A stretch of 64,000 nucleotides of DNA from Trichoderma breve (GCF_028502605.1 NC_079233.1:6696001-6760000), one strand, 5' to 3'; positions 1-11,752 are shown, counted from the stretch's first letter. Program-made: numbers and translations. The notes: a model not told the origin generated them from the sequence alone.

Positions 1-538
1 AACTGCGAGCCCCCCATGGAACCCCTACCCCCCGAGAGCCGAGCACGACTGATGAAGACGGGACCAGATCCCCGGAGAGTCATATTTCTCTAGTAACTGC
101 TGCTATATTTATATTCTAGAATCCGTATGCTTGCTGAATGTAGGTAGTAGGCGTTCTCCTATAAAAGTATTACTCAATGAGTTGATGAGGTGTTTATATT
201 ACTGAATGTATGTACCTATTTACTTTGCGGTCTCGGTTTTTCTGATCTCCGCTTGCTAGGTAGGTAGTCTACACTCTGTGGATGGCACGAGAGCACCAAT
301 AGCAGGATGCATAGAGTCATCGCCAATGGGGAGTCTCAAAGATGAACAAGGTTAGGCAGCACTCATAGCCTGATGTCAAAGAGATCACTACTTGGCATGA
401 GGGATTTTAATCAACGATATGCGAAGTAATGCCTTTGCTTTTGCAAACAATTCATTCGCAAACATAAAGGCAATCCCATTGCTTATTCAGGTGTGTAAAC
501 CCAAATAGAGCGTCACCATACAGGGAGAATAAGGCACA
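1..538. other. Gene-free left edge
   Basis: No convincing coding exon is seen. The stretch is AT-rich with short direct repeats of the type TAGGTAGGTAG near 255. An in-frame TAA lies just before the ATG at 539. The next gene family often carries an N-terminal effector domain, so an upstream exon outside the window cannot be excluded, but nothing here supports one. Confidence 0.5.
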
Positions 539-2805
539 ATGAAAACAAAAGCGCGGTCGCATCGACGCATTATTCGCCAGAGCCACTTTCGCGATAACAC
601 TGTAATTACACAGGGTGATGCTCATATTCATCTGCCTGATCAACCGCTCCGAGCTGCGATTCACGTCATTCCATATCCACCAAATGAAGATTTTATCAAA
701 CGGCCAGATATTGTCGATAAACTTGACCAGCTCTTGCCACAATCATCAGACTACCATAGTGCCGCTCTTTGTGGGTTAGGAGGAACAGGGTATGTTTGTC
801 TCATGCGATTCATCCAGCATTTACTGAACAACGAAAATGTAGAAAAACCCAGATTGCGCTCAATTATATATACCGACGATGTAGCACTCGCTCCGTCTTT
901 TGGGTACACGCGGATACAAAAGCAACAATCATAAATGATTATAAAGCGATCGCGAAAAAGTTTGGCATTATGGACAAATCGCTTGATGACGAATCTTTAC
1001 TCATGGCAGTTTGCAGTCGCATCGAGGAAGAGCCAGAGTGGCTCTTAGTCCTTGATAATGCTGATGATCTATCATTATTTGGGGTCGGGGTAGCATCTGC
1101 TTCGTCAGAGAGTCTACCCAATTGTGTCCCTCGAGGCCCCAGGGGCGTCGTTCTGTGGACGAGTCGTGATAAGCGCATCATGGGGACATTGGTCGGCCCT
1201 CTCAGAGTAATTGAAGTGGGTGACATGTCACTTGAAGAAGCAAAGAAATTGCTCGCATTAGCAACTGCGACGATACAAACCGAATCACCGAGCGAAGACA
1301 GCGAGGACATAGACAAATTATTGGAAAGCCTGCAGTATCACGCATTAGCAATTTCGCAAGCCGGTGCCTATATGCGAAGAACGTCGACAACAGTGCGTGA
1401 GTATTCAGCTATGCTCTCAGAGAAACAGAGACGACATAAACTTTTAGAGAAAAGCGAATTCGATCGACATCGGAAATTTGGGGCGCCCAACAGTATTCTA
1501 GACACATGGAGCATTTCAATCAAGCGTATTGAACAAGAAAACGAGCAGGCATTTTATATATTTCATATTATGGCATATTTTGATTGCCAGAACATTCCTG
1601 AAGGATTGGTCGACTTGGCCGGCATGGAATGCGACTTAACACTCGACCAACGGAAGGAAGCTATAACTCGACTTAGAGAATTGTATCTCATCTACCAACG
1701 AAAAAATGAGGACGGATTGACAATCTATGAAATGCACAAACTTGTACAGGAGGCAGCGAGATATGGGCTCCATAGAAGGAATCTATTGGAAAAGAGTTTG
1801 ACAACAATAAACGTCAGTGATATCTCGCGGGAGAACGAAGATGATTCAGAAGAAAAGATAGAAACGACTTTCGCAACGTGGGCCTTACGTGTTATGGCAT
1901 TTTTTTCCAGATACATTCAGGACACTGAACAACACTGGGATCTGGGCGATAATTATCTGACACACGCTGCTCAAATAGTTGAATGGGTGGATATTTGCAG
2001 AGAGGAAGTTACCACGGCGAACAACCTTTTTCTTGTTACAGATTTGATGGGGCGCCTTGATGAATGGCATGAGAAAGAATTATTAGTTGAGAGGGCGTTA
2101 ACAATAAGACGAAAGATGCTTGGAGAGGAGCATCCGGATACGATCAAAGGCATGCATGCTCTTGCCGTAACGTACCTTGGGCAAGCTTTCGCATATCGAA
2201 ATCCAGGGTCACTTCAATTTGATTTTGATTACACATACGAAGAATGCCGGGAGCTGTGCGATGAAGCTGAAAATATAGGAAGAAAAGTGATGAAGCTTCG
2301 ACAAAGGATCTTTGGGCCAACAGATCCAGAAATAGTCGCAAGCTTGAAGCTTATGGCGGATGTGTACTGCGGACAACACCGATACGACAAAGGTAAAGTA
2401 TTTGCAAGAAAAATACTACGAATTCAATGGAAAAAATATGGAGAAAACCATCAAAGTACATTAACTGCGATGGAGGACCTTGCTTATGTCTTTTACTTCC
2501 ACAACACACCAGCTCTACGCGAAAGGGCTTTGCGTATCAGAGAAAAGATTTTGAAAATTCAGAAAGAAACGACTGGGGAGAAAAGCCTAGCTACTATAAT
2601 TGCTATGTATAATCTCGCGGCTTCTTTGCATCGGTGTGGAAGGCGTGGCGATGCTATCGCTTTGATGAATCAGGGCGCTAATCTAGCGAAAGAGTGTTCT
2701 AGAGAGTGTTTTGGAATGGAAATGGAATGCGGGTTCCTTGCAGAGTATTGGAGTGGAGAGCTTTCTGAAAATGATGAAGATAATGAAGATGATGGTATAT
2801 ATTGA
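539..2805 (+). CDS. NB-ARC/TPR (NLR-like) protein
   Basis: The coding sequence joins 539..789 and 843..2805, giving 737 aa. A 53-bp intron (GTATGT...TAG) lies exactly inside the Walker A motif; splicing it restores GLGGTGKTQIAL, and without it the P-loop is broken, so the intron is well supported. Residues about 15-60 match the linker seen in many fungal NLRs (a DN...ITQGD stretch, then RAAIHVIPYP). The nucleotide-binding region follows, with Walker B LLVLDNADDL. The C-terminal third holds TPR/kinesin-light-chain-type repeats (ERALTIRRKMLGEEHPDT and similar units). Fungal NLRs of this type act in heterokaryon incompatibility or immunity-like responses (family knowledge). No N-terminal effector domain (HET, PNP, patatin, Goodbye) is present from this start, which is unusual. 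The gene may be short at its 5' end or begin outside the window. Confidence 0.85.
790..842 (+). other. Intron within the P-loop codons
   Basis: GTATGT donor and TAG acceptor, 53 bp, with a TACTGAAC branch-like sequence near the 3' end. The splice falls inside the glycine codon before the Walker A lysine. Removal joins two open frames that each carry half of the motif. Confidence 0.85.
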
Positions 2806-3183
2806 GCCGTGAATAAGTTGTACAAACTGGAACATACGAATCATTGACAGTTTTGTAGGTACATATTGGGCTTTGGCTTCGAAGAAATACGGTTTTCACC
2901 GCAGAACCTATGTGGATGTAAAGCTATCAGGACACATCGTAGCATATTCCATTCTTGTTTTTTTTCTACTGGGGTTCAAGGCGCGGTTTCATTAACATGG
3001 CTTTTTGAATTAGCAGTACTTTAGTATTCCCCTAATCTGTGTTGTGGGCAATTATGCTTTTTATTGCTGGAATTCTGAGCATCGATTCCCATATGGAAAC
3101 TGTTTAGATAGGCATGATAGATCGAAATCGAGATCGTTTTAAGGCTGGTTTCAAAGATCCCTCCCATTATTCGCTGTCTTTTA
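2806..3183. other. Convergent 3' intergenic region
   Basis: The NLR gene and the regulator gene end tail to tail here. No conserved coding potential is seen. The stretch presumably holds both 3' UTRs. Confidence 0.6.
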
Positions 3184-5386
3184 TTACATATCCGTATGTA
3201 GCCAGTCAAATGTATCCAATAGGTCAAAGTTAAAATCTAGAGGCTGGGGGAAGTCGTACGCCAGAGCTGCCCGAGGACTATTGCCATCTACACTGCCATC
3301 CAAAGTATGATCCAGCACGCGCTGTATAATGACTTTGCAGTCCATGCACAAATCTCCATTTGGTGCAGATGGACGAACCCAGTCGAGAAAGCCTACCAAG
3401 AGACTGAGATTCTGTATAATACTTGATCGTGAGATTCGTGTATCCTTAGGATGTTTGCCTGTAAATGTCGGGTTGAGAAGTTCCAGACAAAGAATGCCGC
3501 CTGCGGGTGCGGCGTGGGCCATGAGCTAGTTTAATAATTAGCAACAGGCTATAAATAATAAAATGGATTGTACTACTCACAAGCCATTCAAAATTGCGCC
3601 GCATTGCTGCGAAACGGTCTTTGTGCGTCCACATGGTGAGAGTCAGTGTGAGCATCTCGAAGCTAAATAGCAGCAGATTGCCTTCTTCCAAGCTACCATT
3701 TAGTAGTAGTAGCCTTTCCAAGAAGAACATTGTCTGTAAGTGAGTTAGACGAATGAGTATCCGAGCATAGACGGACTTTGTATCTATATCAGGATCTAAC
3801 ACGTCTTGCGGATCATATCTGAGATACGGGGGAAATGCCGCAACCAATTCCAGTTGTCGGCCCTGCATGTTTCTAGCCGACGCTGTGAGCTTCCATCTAC
3901 TTGTGAAGAGAAAAGAAGTTACGTGGGGGAACATACCGTAGCTCATCAAGAGTTACACAAACCTGACAACCTAGGGCAATCTCCATTACTTCCTCAAGAG
4001 CGGCTGCCAACATACGGCGAGCTCGAATAAGCGTAACTGGGTAGATTTCGCCTTTTGTGTTCCAGCCGCGATCATCTAGTTCTTGCACAGCCTTCTGTAG
4101 CGTTGACTGATCTGCAACAAGATCTTCGTCTCTGAGATCGAGGGGTAGAGGTGTTGTGCAGTATCGACGGCTGAGCAGTGGAGGTCGCCCAGAGAATGCG
4201 ACGCAAAACTTATCGTTGTTGAAGATCTGGGCGACGAGCCTTCTGTTATATTCGGAGGACAAGGTGGGCGTATATGGAACCTCCTTCTCCATGGCATGTA
4301 GGCCCATGAAGGTCAACATGGACACAGCTGCGCCGTGGGCGTACCAACACGATCCAGCTGTTCAATCATTATTATGAAGGGAAAAATTAACTCGGAGACA
4401 TTCATATGCTTACCAGCATCGCCGTCCAGACAAGACACCAAAATGGTTCGACGTCGGTGAAGATCCAATAACACAGGACTGCCATCACAAAACTGCTTGG
4501 ACAAATCAATGCAATAATTTATATACGTTCTGGAAAGTTCCTTGGACCCCTTTCCAGGAATCCACTCAACGTGACAAGGCCGAAAAGAGTTCATGGTATC
4601 CGCAAGACGCTCCAAGCCTCCCCATATTAGCCCGATTGACTCCCATCTGAGATTGCTGCCACAAAACTGATCCATCCACTCATGCGGATCGTCGATCTCT
4701 CTAAAAGGCTGCGCAGTGTTATGGCATATCATCTCGGCGATGCTTTCCAAGTTTGGGCCAACCCCGTCCGCATTCTTTTTGAGCAAGTCTTGAAGATATC
4801 GAGTGATACGGGCCAGCGCAGCTTGAGTCGAGCCCCAATCTGGGATATCTTCGTCGTTGAAGACAATTTGCTCATTACATTGCCCTGGTAGAGCCTCCAA
4901 AACATAGATGCTCATGTGGCGCACTATAGGGGAAAGCTGGTTGAAAGAGCGCCTCGGAGTCATCCGATCATCGGCAGGTAGCGAGAGCCGAGGGTCCGCT
5001 TCCGGGCCTTGAAGACGGCTGAGACTTCGCTTTGTCGCCTCGAATACGTTGGTATGGCTGGTGAAGCCCATGTAACCAGAAGGCGATCCGTGTCCATTTG
5101 TATGTCCATTTGTATGTCCGTTTGTGTGTCCATTTGAATGGCTCTGCGTTGGCGATGTGTTCAGGGACATGGAGATCGATGGCCTCACTACTGGTCTCGG
5201 GCGCCGTACGCGCCGCCGCGGCTGAATCACTTCTCCGACGGTGTAGGTGCATTCGCTGGCCTGGTTCCTCTTAAGACATCGGTTGCACACTGGACGAGCG
5301 TGATCGCAGGCGACTTTGCGTGCGCGACACTGATCGCATGCTTGGAGTCGCCCGTTTAGGCGCCGTAGCGGTTCGTTGTCGCTCAT
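3184..5386 (-). CDS. Zn(II)2Cys6 transcription factor
   Basis: Coding exons are 5386..4414, 4357..3937, 3896..3581 and 3525..3184, giving about 683 aa. The N-terminus carries a binuclear zinc cluster (ACDQCRARKVAC, then CNRCLKRNQASEC; spacing C-x2-C-x6-C-x6-C-x2-C-x8-C), followed by a basic RRRVRRPRP linker and a low-complexity (TNGH)n run. The middle and C-terminal parts resemble the fungal-specific regulator domain, including THLQTMFFLERLLLLNG. The introns at 4358..4413 and 3526..3580 are clear. The one at 3897..3936 is only 40 bp, and its acceptor is ambiguous by 3 nt. The protein should be a nuclear DNA-binding regulator that recognises CGG triplets (family knowledge). Its targets are unknown; the neighbouring sugar transporter is a candidate by position only. 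Confidence 0.88.
5091..5138 (-). repeat. 12-bp coding minisatellite, four units
   Basis: Four tandem 12-bp units (consensus on the plus strand TGTCCATTTGTA) encode the (TNGH)n run of the zinc-cluster regulator. The units differ at only one to three positions, so the tract is recent or length-variable. It keeps the frame because 12 is a multiple of 3. Confidence 0.85.
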
Positions 5387-6375
5387 CTTGATATTGACGA
5401 CGACTATGAAAAGGTGAGTGAGCCTTACAGTGAAGGTCAGTTGACCGAAAGGCGTAAGTGAGGAATTTCTGAGTGCTTAGTAAGGCGAAACGTAGTGGCA
5501 ACGCGACGCAAAGTTGGCAAGGATTCAAGACAAATGGTTAAGGTAGCTTGTCAACTACAAAATTGTGAATGACGATGTTCGTCGCTTCGTCTGAAGACAG
5601 ACATGTTAGAACAAGTCAACTTTTGGTGCAACCAAGCATTGATTGTGAGGGAAAACATCAAGTTACCATTCAAAGTGACGCTAATTATGTGGCTGACAGA
5701 TGAGTAATTATGTGTAAGCTATTTGTCCATAGTCTTGAGTCCCTTAACGATTCATGTTAAATTTATTTAACTTAGACTCAATATGCGTAATTTTAATGGG
5801 TGTTGAGTTACTAATTCTATGACTATATGTCTGCTTCATCTTCTTAAATGCATGTGATACTGTTTTAATACTCTATGGTTGCTGAGCTAAGAGGAATGGC
5901 GGGTTGTGGAGAGAAATGCTACCGACAACACCAACGCTACTTGTGGTCTCCGCTGCCAAGAGATCCAATCCACGAGATCTGGGAGCGATAGCCGGCTTAT
6001 TATGCTCCGGCTCGTTTATTAACTCTTGCTGCCATGATTGGTTACCGTTGACTTAGATCGCTGTGTTAACTTCTTCTTAAGAAGAGCAAATGCTACCCTC
6101 TAGGAAGCACTAACAGTCTTCAATCATGAGTGGATTTAAAATGACCCTTGAATCGGTGTCATGTATCAGATCTTCTTATGCGAGAAAGCATCGTAGTTTA
6201 TCCTGAGCGTAATATCAGCACGTGGTCTGGTAAATGTCGACTCATGTGATGGACGATCACGTCTGATACGAAATAATTTGTCTGCTGCACGCCCCAAAAT
6301 AACAGTTGTCATAAAGACTCGGTATTGGTATTATAGCATTATTAAAGTATTACTAGCCCAATAATAGCCATCTCT
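5387..6375. other. Intergenic, promoter side of the regulator
   Basis: This holds the 5' region of the minus-strand regulator and the 3' flank of the MFS transporter. It is AT-rich between about 5640 and 5880. One CACGTG lies near 6219. No ORF worth calling was seen. Confidence 0.5.
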
Positions 6376-8072
6376 TTATACCCTCACATCATCATCCTCC
6401 TCAAACTTGTACGAGGCAAACTTCCTCGCAGGAACGCCTCTTTCGAACATGATATCCAACTCTTCGTAGGTTCGGCCCTTAGTCTCCGGCTGTATGGAAG
6501 AAAACTATTAGCAATATGTACTTTGAAAAAGGTCGAGTTATCAGAAGTTGTACTCACCATTCTGAAAATGGTCCAGATAAGAGAAAAGACAGAAATGCCG
6601 CCGTACAAAAACTCAATCTTGGCTCCAGCACCTGCAGCACCAGGGTTGAGCAAGTAGGGTCCAATGACGGAAGTAACCAATCCAGTAAGAGCGTCGATCA
6701 TGGTGGCGATGGCGATGGTCTTTGATCGGAGCTTCGTTGATGGAGTCTCGCAGACGACGACATAAGTCAGAGGACCAAGGGTTGCCTGCCAGACGAACTG
6801 GAGAATGATGAGCAAAGTAGCTTGAGCCCATCGGTACGAGAAGTTGGTTGTGTAATCGTGGGCGAAAGTCAGGAGAGCGACGATAAAGAGGATGGTAACC
6901 ATGAAGCTAAGGCCGAAGATATACGCAGGACGTCGACCGAGGTAGATCAGAGGAATAGCAGAAAGACAGGTGCCGATAAAACCGACTCCGTTGAGACCAA
7001 CTCCCATGTCGAATGCCTGGACGTTGTTGAGACCGATCTGTTCGAAAAAGTAGGTTGCGAAGCCGACGGGGTTACCGCTAAAGTTCTGGATAACAAAGAG
7101 CAGGATGCAAATCTCCATACGGCGACGGTTGTGTCCCTTCCAGCAATCGGCGTAGGTGGTACCGACTTCCAGCTCTCGCTCAAGGAGATCAGTCTTGACC
7201 ATCATGGCAAGCGTTTCCTTGATGTTGATGCCCGAGTTCTTCTGAACAAGCTTCGAGAGAGACTTCTCTGCCTTCTCCATGCTATTCTGGCGAACCAGCC
7301 ACCAAGGAGACTCAGGCGCAAAGGGAAGACCGGCAAGCAGGACGACGGGCCAGATCCACTGGATGGCAAAGGGGATCTTGTATGCCCACTGGTCGGGTCG
7401 GTTGATAAAGCCACGAGTTACACCGGTCTGAATGAACTGGCCCATGACGTAGCAGAGGTTGATGTAACCAGTGAGGAAACCACGGAGACTGAGAGGAAGA
7501 ACCTCAGAAGCATATGTCGTGGCAATAACACAGTAGCCTCCCCAAACAATACCGCTAAGGTACTGACTGGCCGTCAAGACACCAATGGTGTTGGCGAAGA
7601 ATTGCATAAAGGTCAGGATGGCCGTCAGGACAAGGCAGACGGCAAAAGTCTTCTTACGACCAAACCTCTCCATAGGGAACGAAACGAGATACGCTCCCAC
7701 AATCTGACCGACCAAGCTGCCCATGCCCATGGCAACCTGCCATCTGGCGGGAATCTGGAACCCTCCGTGATCCGGGCCGTAGTCCACGCCAAAGTGCGTC
7801 TGGAAAGCGGGCAGCGCGAAGAAGTTGCCGCTGATCTCAATGTCGTAAGCGCGCATGATGATGCTCAGCGAGATGAACATGGACCAGAAGGCGCCCTTGC
7901 GGTAGAGCTTGAAGGCCTCCCAAGAGCCGAGTCGATGCTCCTGGGCTGTGCCGTTGTTGGCCATGGCCTCGCTGATGCTGGCCATCTTGCCAGTCTCCCC
8001 CGCGTTGGTGAGCTCATGCTCGATGTTGCTGGCGACATTTTCGAGCGCCGTGGAATGGGCCTCCTTCTCCAT
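6376..8072 (-). CDS. MFS sugar transporter, alpha-glucoside permease type
   Basis: Exons 8072..6558 and 6489..6376 give 542 aa; the 68-bp intron has GTGAGT and ACAG borders. The start is the ATG at 8072, because the upstream extension begins with GTG. The sequence is a 12-TM sugar porter. It has GRKKT after TM2, an EVLPLSLRGF loop, PESPWWLVRQ at the end of the first half, and PETKGRTYEEL restored after TM12 by splicing out the intron. Features such as an acidic tail, an LGSWEAFKLYRK entry and an IPARWQ segment resemble fungal maltose/alpha-glucoside:H+ symporters of the MAL31/MPH class (family knowledge). It is divergent from an intracellular GH95 fucosidase across a 1.2-kb promoter, which suggests import of an oligosaccharide or glycoside that is then hydrolysed inside. 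The exact substrate cannot be read from the sequence. Confidence 0.92.
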
Positions 8073-9241
8073 GATGGGCAAACGTGCTGATGAGATCTTT
8101 GACACTTTGGAGTTGACAGGAGAAGACGAGAGGCAGAGAGGGAAATTGTTAGGGAAAAGGCCCTTGAACCTGGATAAAAGGCACCTTTGAAGGACAAACC
8201 GAAAAGACCCTGCTCTTCACCACCAGATCAGCGTTGCATGCATCGTATTTATATGTCTTGTATAGTCCGAGTTCACAAATAGTCATCCCCGGACTAATAA
8301 GGTCAAGTTGCGGGGCTCCGCAAGATCAACTTAGTGCAATCCTGGTTCTGGGGAAGCGACACGAGCCGCATGGAGATGGACGAGCGGCGATATTTTTGCC
8401 GAGGCCGGCTTTGCCATTGGCAGTTGGGAAAACAAGTACGGATACAGTAGCATCGAGATGAGATGATGTGAGATCCGTCGGGCATTTATGACATGGTTCA
8501 ATTCAGTGTCACAATGACTACATGTTGCCTGTAAGAAGATGTGGGCTGCTTTCAAGTCTCAACCAACTTACCTACTTACAGCGTATTAGTTAGTTGCAAG
8601 GGCTTCAACTCCCGTCGGCTTTGGCAGTAGATCAGCCTTCGGGTAAATTCAGTCTATAGTATCACGGGCTTTCCAGTCTTTTTTAACCAAACTATTGGAA
8701 TTTTCACCATATAACAGCTGGTAAACTTTGGCAAACATCGAAAGACTCCAGGTCGATGTTTCGGACGAAAACCCGGGATGCGGCATCTAGTGGCGCTCGA
8801 TCTAGGCCACACCTCTCCCGGACCAATATCCGGCTCAATATCCGGGAGGAATTCCAGCTAGATCGACCAATCAGCCAGGGCCCTAGTCGTGGTGAAGCCA
8901 AGGAAGGCCAAGAGTCCACCCGAACAATGCTCCCGCACCTAAACCCCACAACGAACAGCTGACTCTTTTTTGCTCCGGCTGCCGGCTATCGTGGTCGGGG
9001 AATTGCGAGCTTGGGGGGCTCTCAGCTGTGTTTATTGGCGATGAATTGGTTTTCCGGCTTGGCAACTAGTAACAGTTCTTGGATTCACGAGCCGTGGGGG
9101 GTTATGCAGAGTAGAGTTTTGTTGCTGAAGCATCTCCGCAGCTGCGAACCGAACCTGGAAGCTGCATACATGTCATGTTCGTTGCTTTACAACTCACTCA
9201 TTGCATAGACGAAGATTGATTCGCAGCATCAGTCTTACAAG
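8073..9241. promoter_or_regulatory. Divergent promoter, MFS permease / GH95
   Basis: A 1.17-kb bidirectional promoter. At 8824..8833 and 8836..8845 the decamer CAATATCCGG occurs twice in direct orientation with 12-bp period. This is a plausible zinc-cluster target, since it carries CGG half-sites. No separate coding gene was seen. Confidence 0.5.
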
Positions 9242-11635
9242 ATGCCTTCAGAACACAGACTTCATTATACCACTCCCTCAACAACATTCCCTACCTCGCT
9301 CCCTCTTGGCAATGGCCGTTTCGCCGCCTCGGTGCTCTCTTCCCCCGCAAAGGAATCCTTCATCTTGAATGAAGTCTCCTTCTGGTCTGGGAAAGAGGAG
9401 AAGGCAGGTGAAGGACTAGCAGAGCGACCCACAGATCCCAAAGCCGAGCTGAGAGAAACACAAGAATGCTATCTCAATGGCGATTACGCTCAAGGAAAGA
9501 AGCGAGCGGAGAAGTACCTTGAAAGCAAAAAGAACAATTTCGGAACCAACCTTGGCGTTGGAACACTTGACATTGTCGTCAATGGCCAGGGAAGCACTGA
9601 CCAAGTTCATGGCTTCGAGAGAGAGCTACGATTAGACGAAGCCGTAGCCGAGACAAGATATACTATAAACGGCCGCCAGTTTAAGAGGAGATCATTTCTC
9701 AGTCATCTGAATCAAGTGCTTGTGGTGCAATTCGATGGTGATGATCTAAGTGGATTGGAAGTTGTGGTTGGAGTACAGGGCGAGAACGAAGCATTCACAT
9801 CCAAGATCAATGATGATGGAAAGCTCGAGTTCAACGCCCAAGCCCTCGAATCAGTGCACAGCGATGGAACATGTGGTGTCAAGGGCTACGGTATTATTGC
9901 GGCAACTGTCGATGAAGGAAAAGTCGAGCACCGAGATGCTAAGCTTGTCATTTCAGCAAAGAAGAGCATCACAATATTGGTAACCTTCAACACCGACTAC
10001 AGTGAGCCAAATGATGAATGGAGAAAGAGAACTCCTCAGCAGATGGAAGCGGCTCTGAAGCTCTCTGTAGCTGATCTTCTCAAAGCACACCTGGAAGACT
10101 ACCAGCCTCTGTACCGTCGGATGAGCATCTCTTTGGGATCCAAATCCAGTACGACCGCCAGCATTCCTACAGACCAGCGGCGACAGAATTTTGAGTCTTC
10201 TGGATATGCCGATCCCAGCATGTTTGCGCTCTACTTTCACTATGCCCGTTACCTTACTATTGCTGGTACTCGTCATGATTCACCCTTGCCGCTACACCTT
10301 CAAGGCTTGTGGAATGATGGCGAGGCCTGCAAAATGGGCTGGAGCTGTGACTACCATCTCGATATCAACACGCAGATGAACTACTTTGCGATCCTCAACG
10401 GCGGTTTCTCTGATCTTATGCAGCCTCTGGTCAAATATCTTATAAGACTTGCTGCGAGCGGGCAGCACGCTGCACGAGTTTGTTATGGTTGCGAAGGCTG
10501 GGTCGCTCACGTCTTTAGCAACGTATGGGGTTTTGCAGATCCTGGCTGGGAGGTTTCGTACGGTCTGAACGTGACGGGAGGCCTTTGGATGGCAAACCAT
10601 CTGATCGAGATGTTTGAGTATTCTCTAGACGAAGCTTTCATGGCCAACGATGCATGGCCGGTGTTGGCGGGTGCAAGCAAGTTTTTCCTTGACTACATGA
10701 TTGAAGATCCGAAGACGGGCAAGCTTCTCACAGGCCCATCTGTAAGTCCAGAGAATAGCTTCTTCATGGTCAACGAAAAGGGTGAAAAGGAGGAGCATTA
10801 TGCGGCCTTGGCCCCAACTCTTGATGTCGTCTTAGTCCGCGACCTCTTGGCATTCTGCGAGTACGCTGCGACAAAATTCAACAGTGACAAGTTCAATTGG
10901 AAGGGCGATATCCAGAAATATCGAGAGGCACGGGAGAAGCTGCCTCCATTCCAGATTGGCAAGAATGGTCAGCTTCAGGAGTGGCTGCACGACTTTGAAG
11001 AAGCTCAGCCCTACCATCGACATCTCTCCCACACCATGGCCCTTTGCCGGTCAGCGCTAATCTCCGCTCGGCACCAGCCTGATCTTGCAGAGGCAGCGCG
11101 TGTGACGCTCGAACGAAGGCAAGGCCGCGACGATCTCGAGGATATCGAGTTTACGGCCGCTCTCTTTGCCCTCAACTACGCCCGTCTGGGAGACGCAGAG
11201 AAGGCTGTTGCCCAGATTGGTCACTTGGTCGGCGAGCTGAGTTTCGATAACCTGCTAAGCTACAGCAAACCGGGCGTGGCAGGGGCTGAGAAGAACATTT
11301 TCGTCATTGATGGCAATTTCGGAGGCGCGGCGGCTATTTCTGAGATGTTGATTCGATCCATCATTCCTCGTTTGGGAGGTCCGGTTGAGGTGGATTTGCT
11401 TCCGGCTTTACCCACGGCTTGGTCTGAAGGAACGGTGGACGGCATGCGAATTAGAGGCGGTTTGGAGGCTCATTTCGAATGGCATGGTGGTAAGCTGGAC
11501 GGCGTGACGTTCAAGGCCTCTGCGGCATCTGCGGCATCGTCGTTGATTGTGTATTATGGTGAGCATCGGTTTGAGGCAACGTATCAACCTGGAGACATTA
11601 TTAAGCTGGGGCCGTCGCTGCAACTACAGAACTAA
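9242..11635 (+). CDS. GH95 alpha-L-fucosidase-family glycosidase
   Basis: An intronless gene of 797 aa starting at the ATG at 9242. GH95 hallmarks are visible: LPLGNGRFAASV near the N-terminus, ESFILNEVSFWSG, the (alpha/alpha)6 barrel segments LPLHLQGLWND and INTQMNYF, YHRHLSHTMA, and the C-terminal VIDGNFGGAAAISEML carrying the expected catalytic Asp. GH95 enzymes hydrolyse alpha-1,2-fucosides, for example from xyloglucan or glycans, by inversion; some members prefer alpha-L-galactosides (family knowledge). No signal peptide is present (MPSEHRLHYTTP), so the enzyme is probably cytosolic and depends on an importer, which fits the divergent MFS permease. Where many members have Asn-x-Asn before Thr-x-Met-Asn-Tyr, this protein has Asp374-Ile-Asn376. 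Confidence 0.93.
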   Translation: MPSEHRLHYTTPSTTFPTSLPLGNGRFAASVLSSPAKESFILNEVSFWSGKEEKAGEGLAERPTDPKAELRETQECYLNGDYAQGKKRAEKYLESKKNNFGTNLGVGTLDIVVNGQGSTDQVHGFERELRLDEAVAETRYTINGRQFKRRSFLSHLNQVLVVQFDGDDLSGLEVVVGVQGENEAFTSKINDDGKLEFNAQALESVHSDGTCGVKGYGIIAATVDEGKVEHRDAKLVISAKKSITILVTFNTDYSEPNDEWRKRTPQQMEAALKLSVADLLKAHLEDYQPLYRRMSISLGSKSSTTASIPTDQRRQNFESSGYADPSMFALYFHYARYLTIAGTRHDSPLPLHLQGLWNDGEACKMGWSCDYHLDINTQMNYFAILNGGFSDLMQPLVKYLIRLAASGQHAARVCYGCEGWVAHVFSNVWGFADPGWEVSYGLNVTGGLWMANHLIEMFEYSLDEAFMANDAWPVLAGASKFFLDYMIEDPKTGKLLTGPSVSPENSFFMVNEKGEKEEHYAALAPTLDVVLVRDLLAFCEYAATKFNSDKFNWKGDIQKYREAREKLPPFQIGKNGQLQEWLHDFEEAQPYHRHLSHTMALCRSALISARHQPDLAEAARVTLERRQGRDDLEDIEFTAALFALNYARLGDAEKAVAQIGHLVGELSFDNLLSYSKPGVAGAEKNIFVIDGNFGGAAAISEMLIRSIIPRLGGPVEVDLLPALPTAWSEGTVDGMRIRGGLEAHFEWHGGKLDGVTFKASAASAASSLIVYYGEHRFEATYQPGDIIKLGPSLQLQN

Positions 11636-11752
11636 GCAAAAGTAGAAGCATTATTGATTAGACTATGGTCCAAAGCTGGCAATAAATAGAGAAAATGCAT
11701 GATGAAATAAGCGTCCCAGCTATAATTATCATATATCATTTGATGTTACAAA

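Noticed and set aside
6822..8090. 422-codon ORF on the plus strand
   Set aside because: It lies exactly opposite the MFS permease, has no recognisable domain and a composition expected from the antisense of a codon-biased gene.
8073..8105. Extension of the MFS permease N-terminus to 8105
   Set aside because: The first codon there is GTG; the first in-frame ATG is at 8072.
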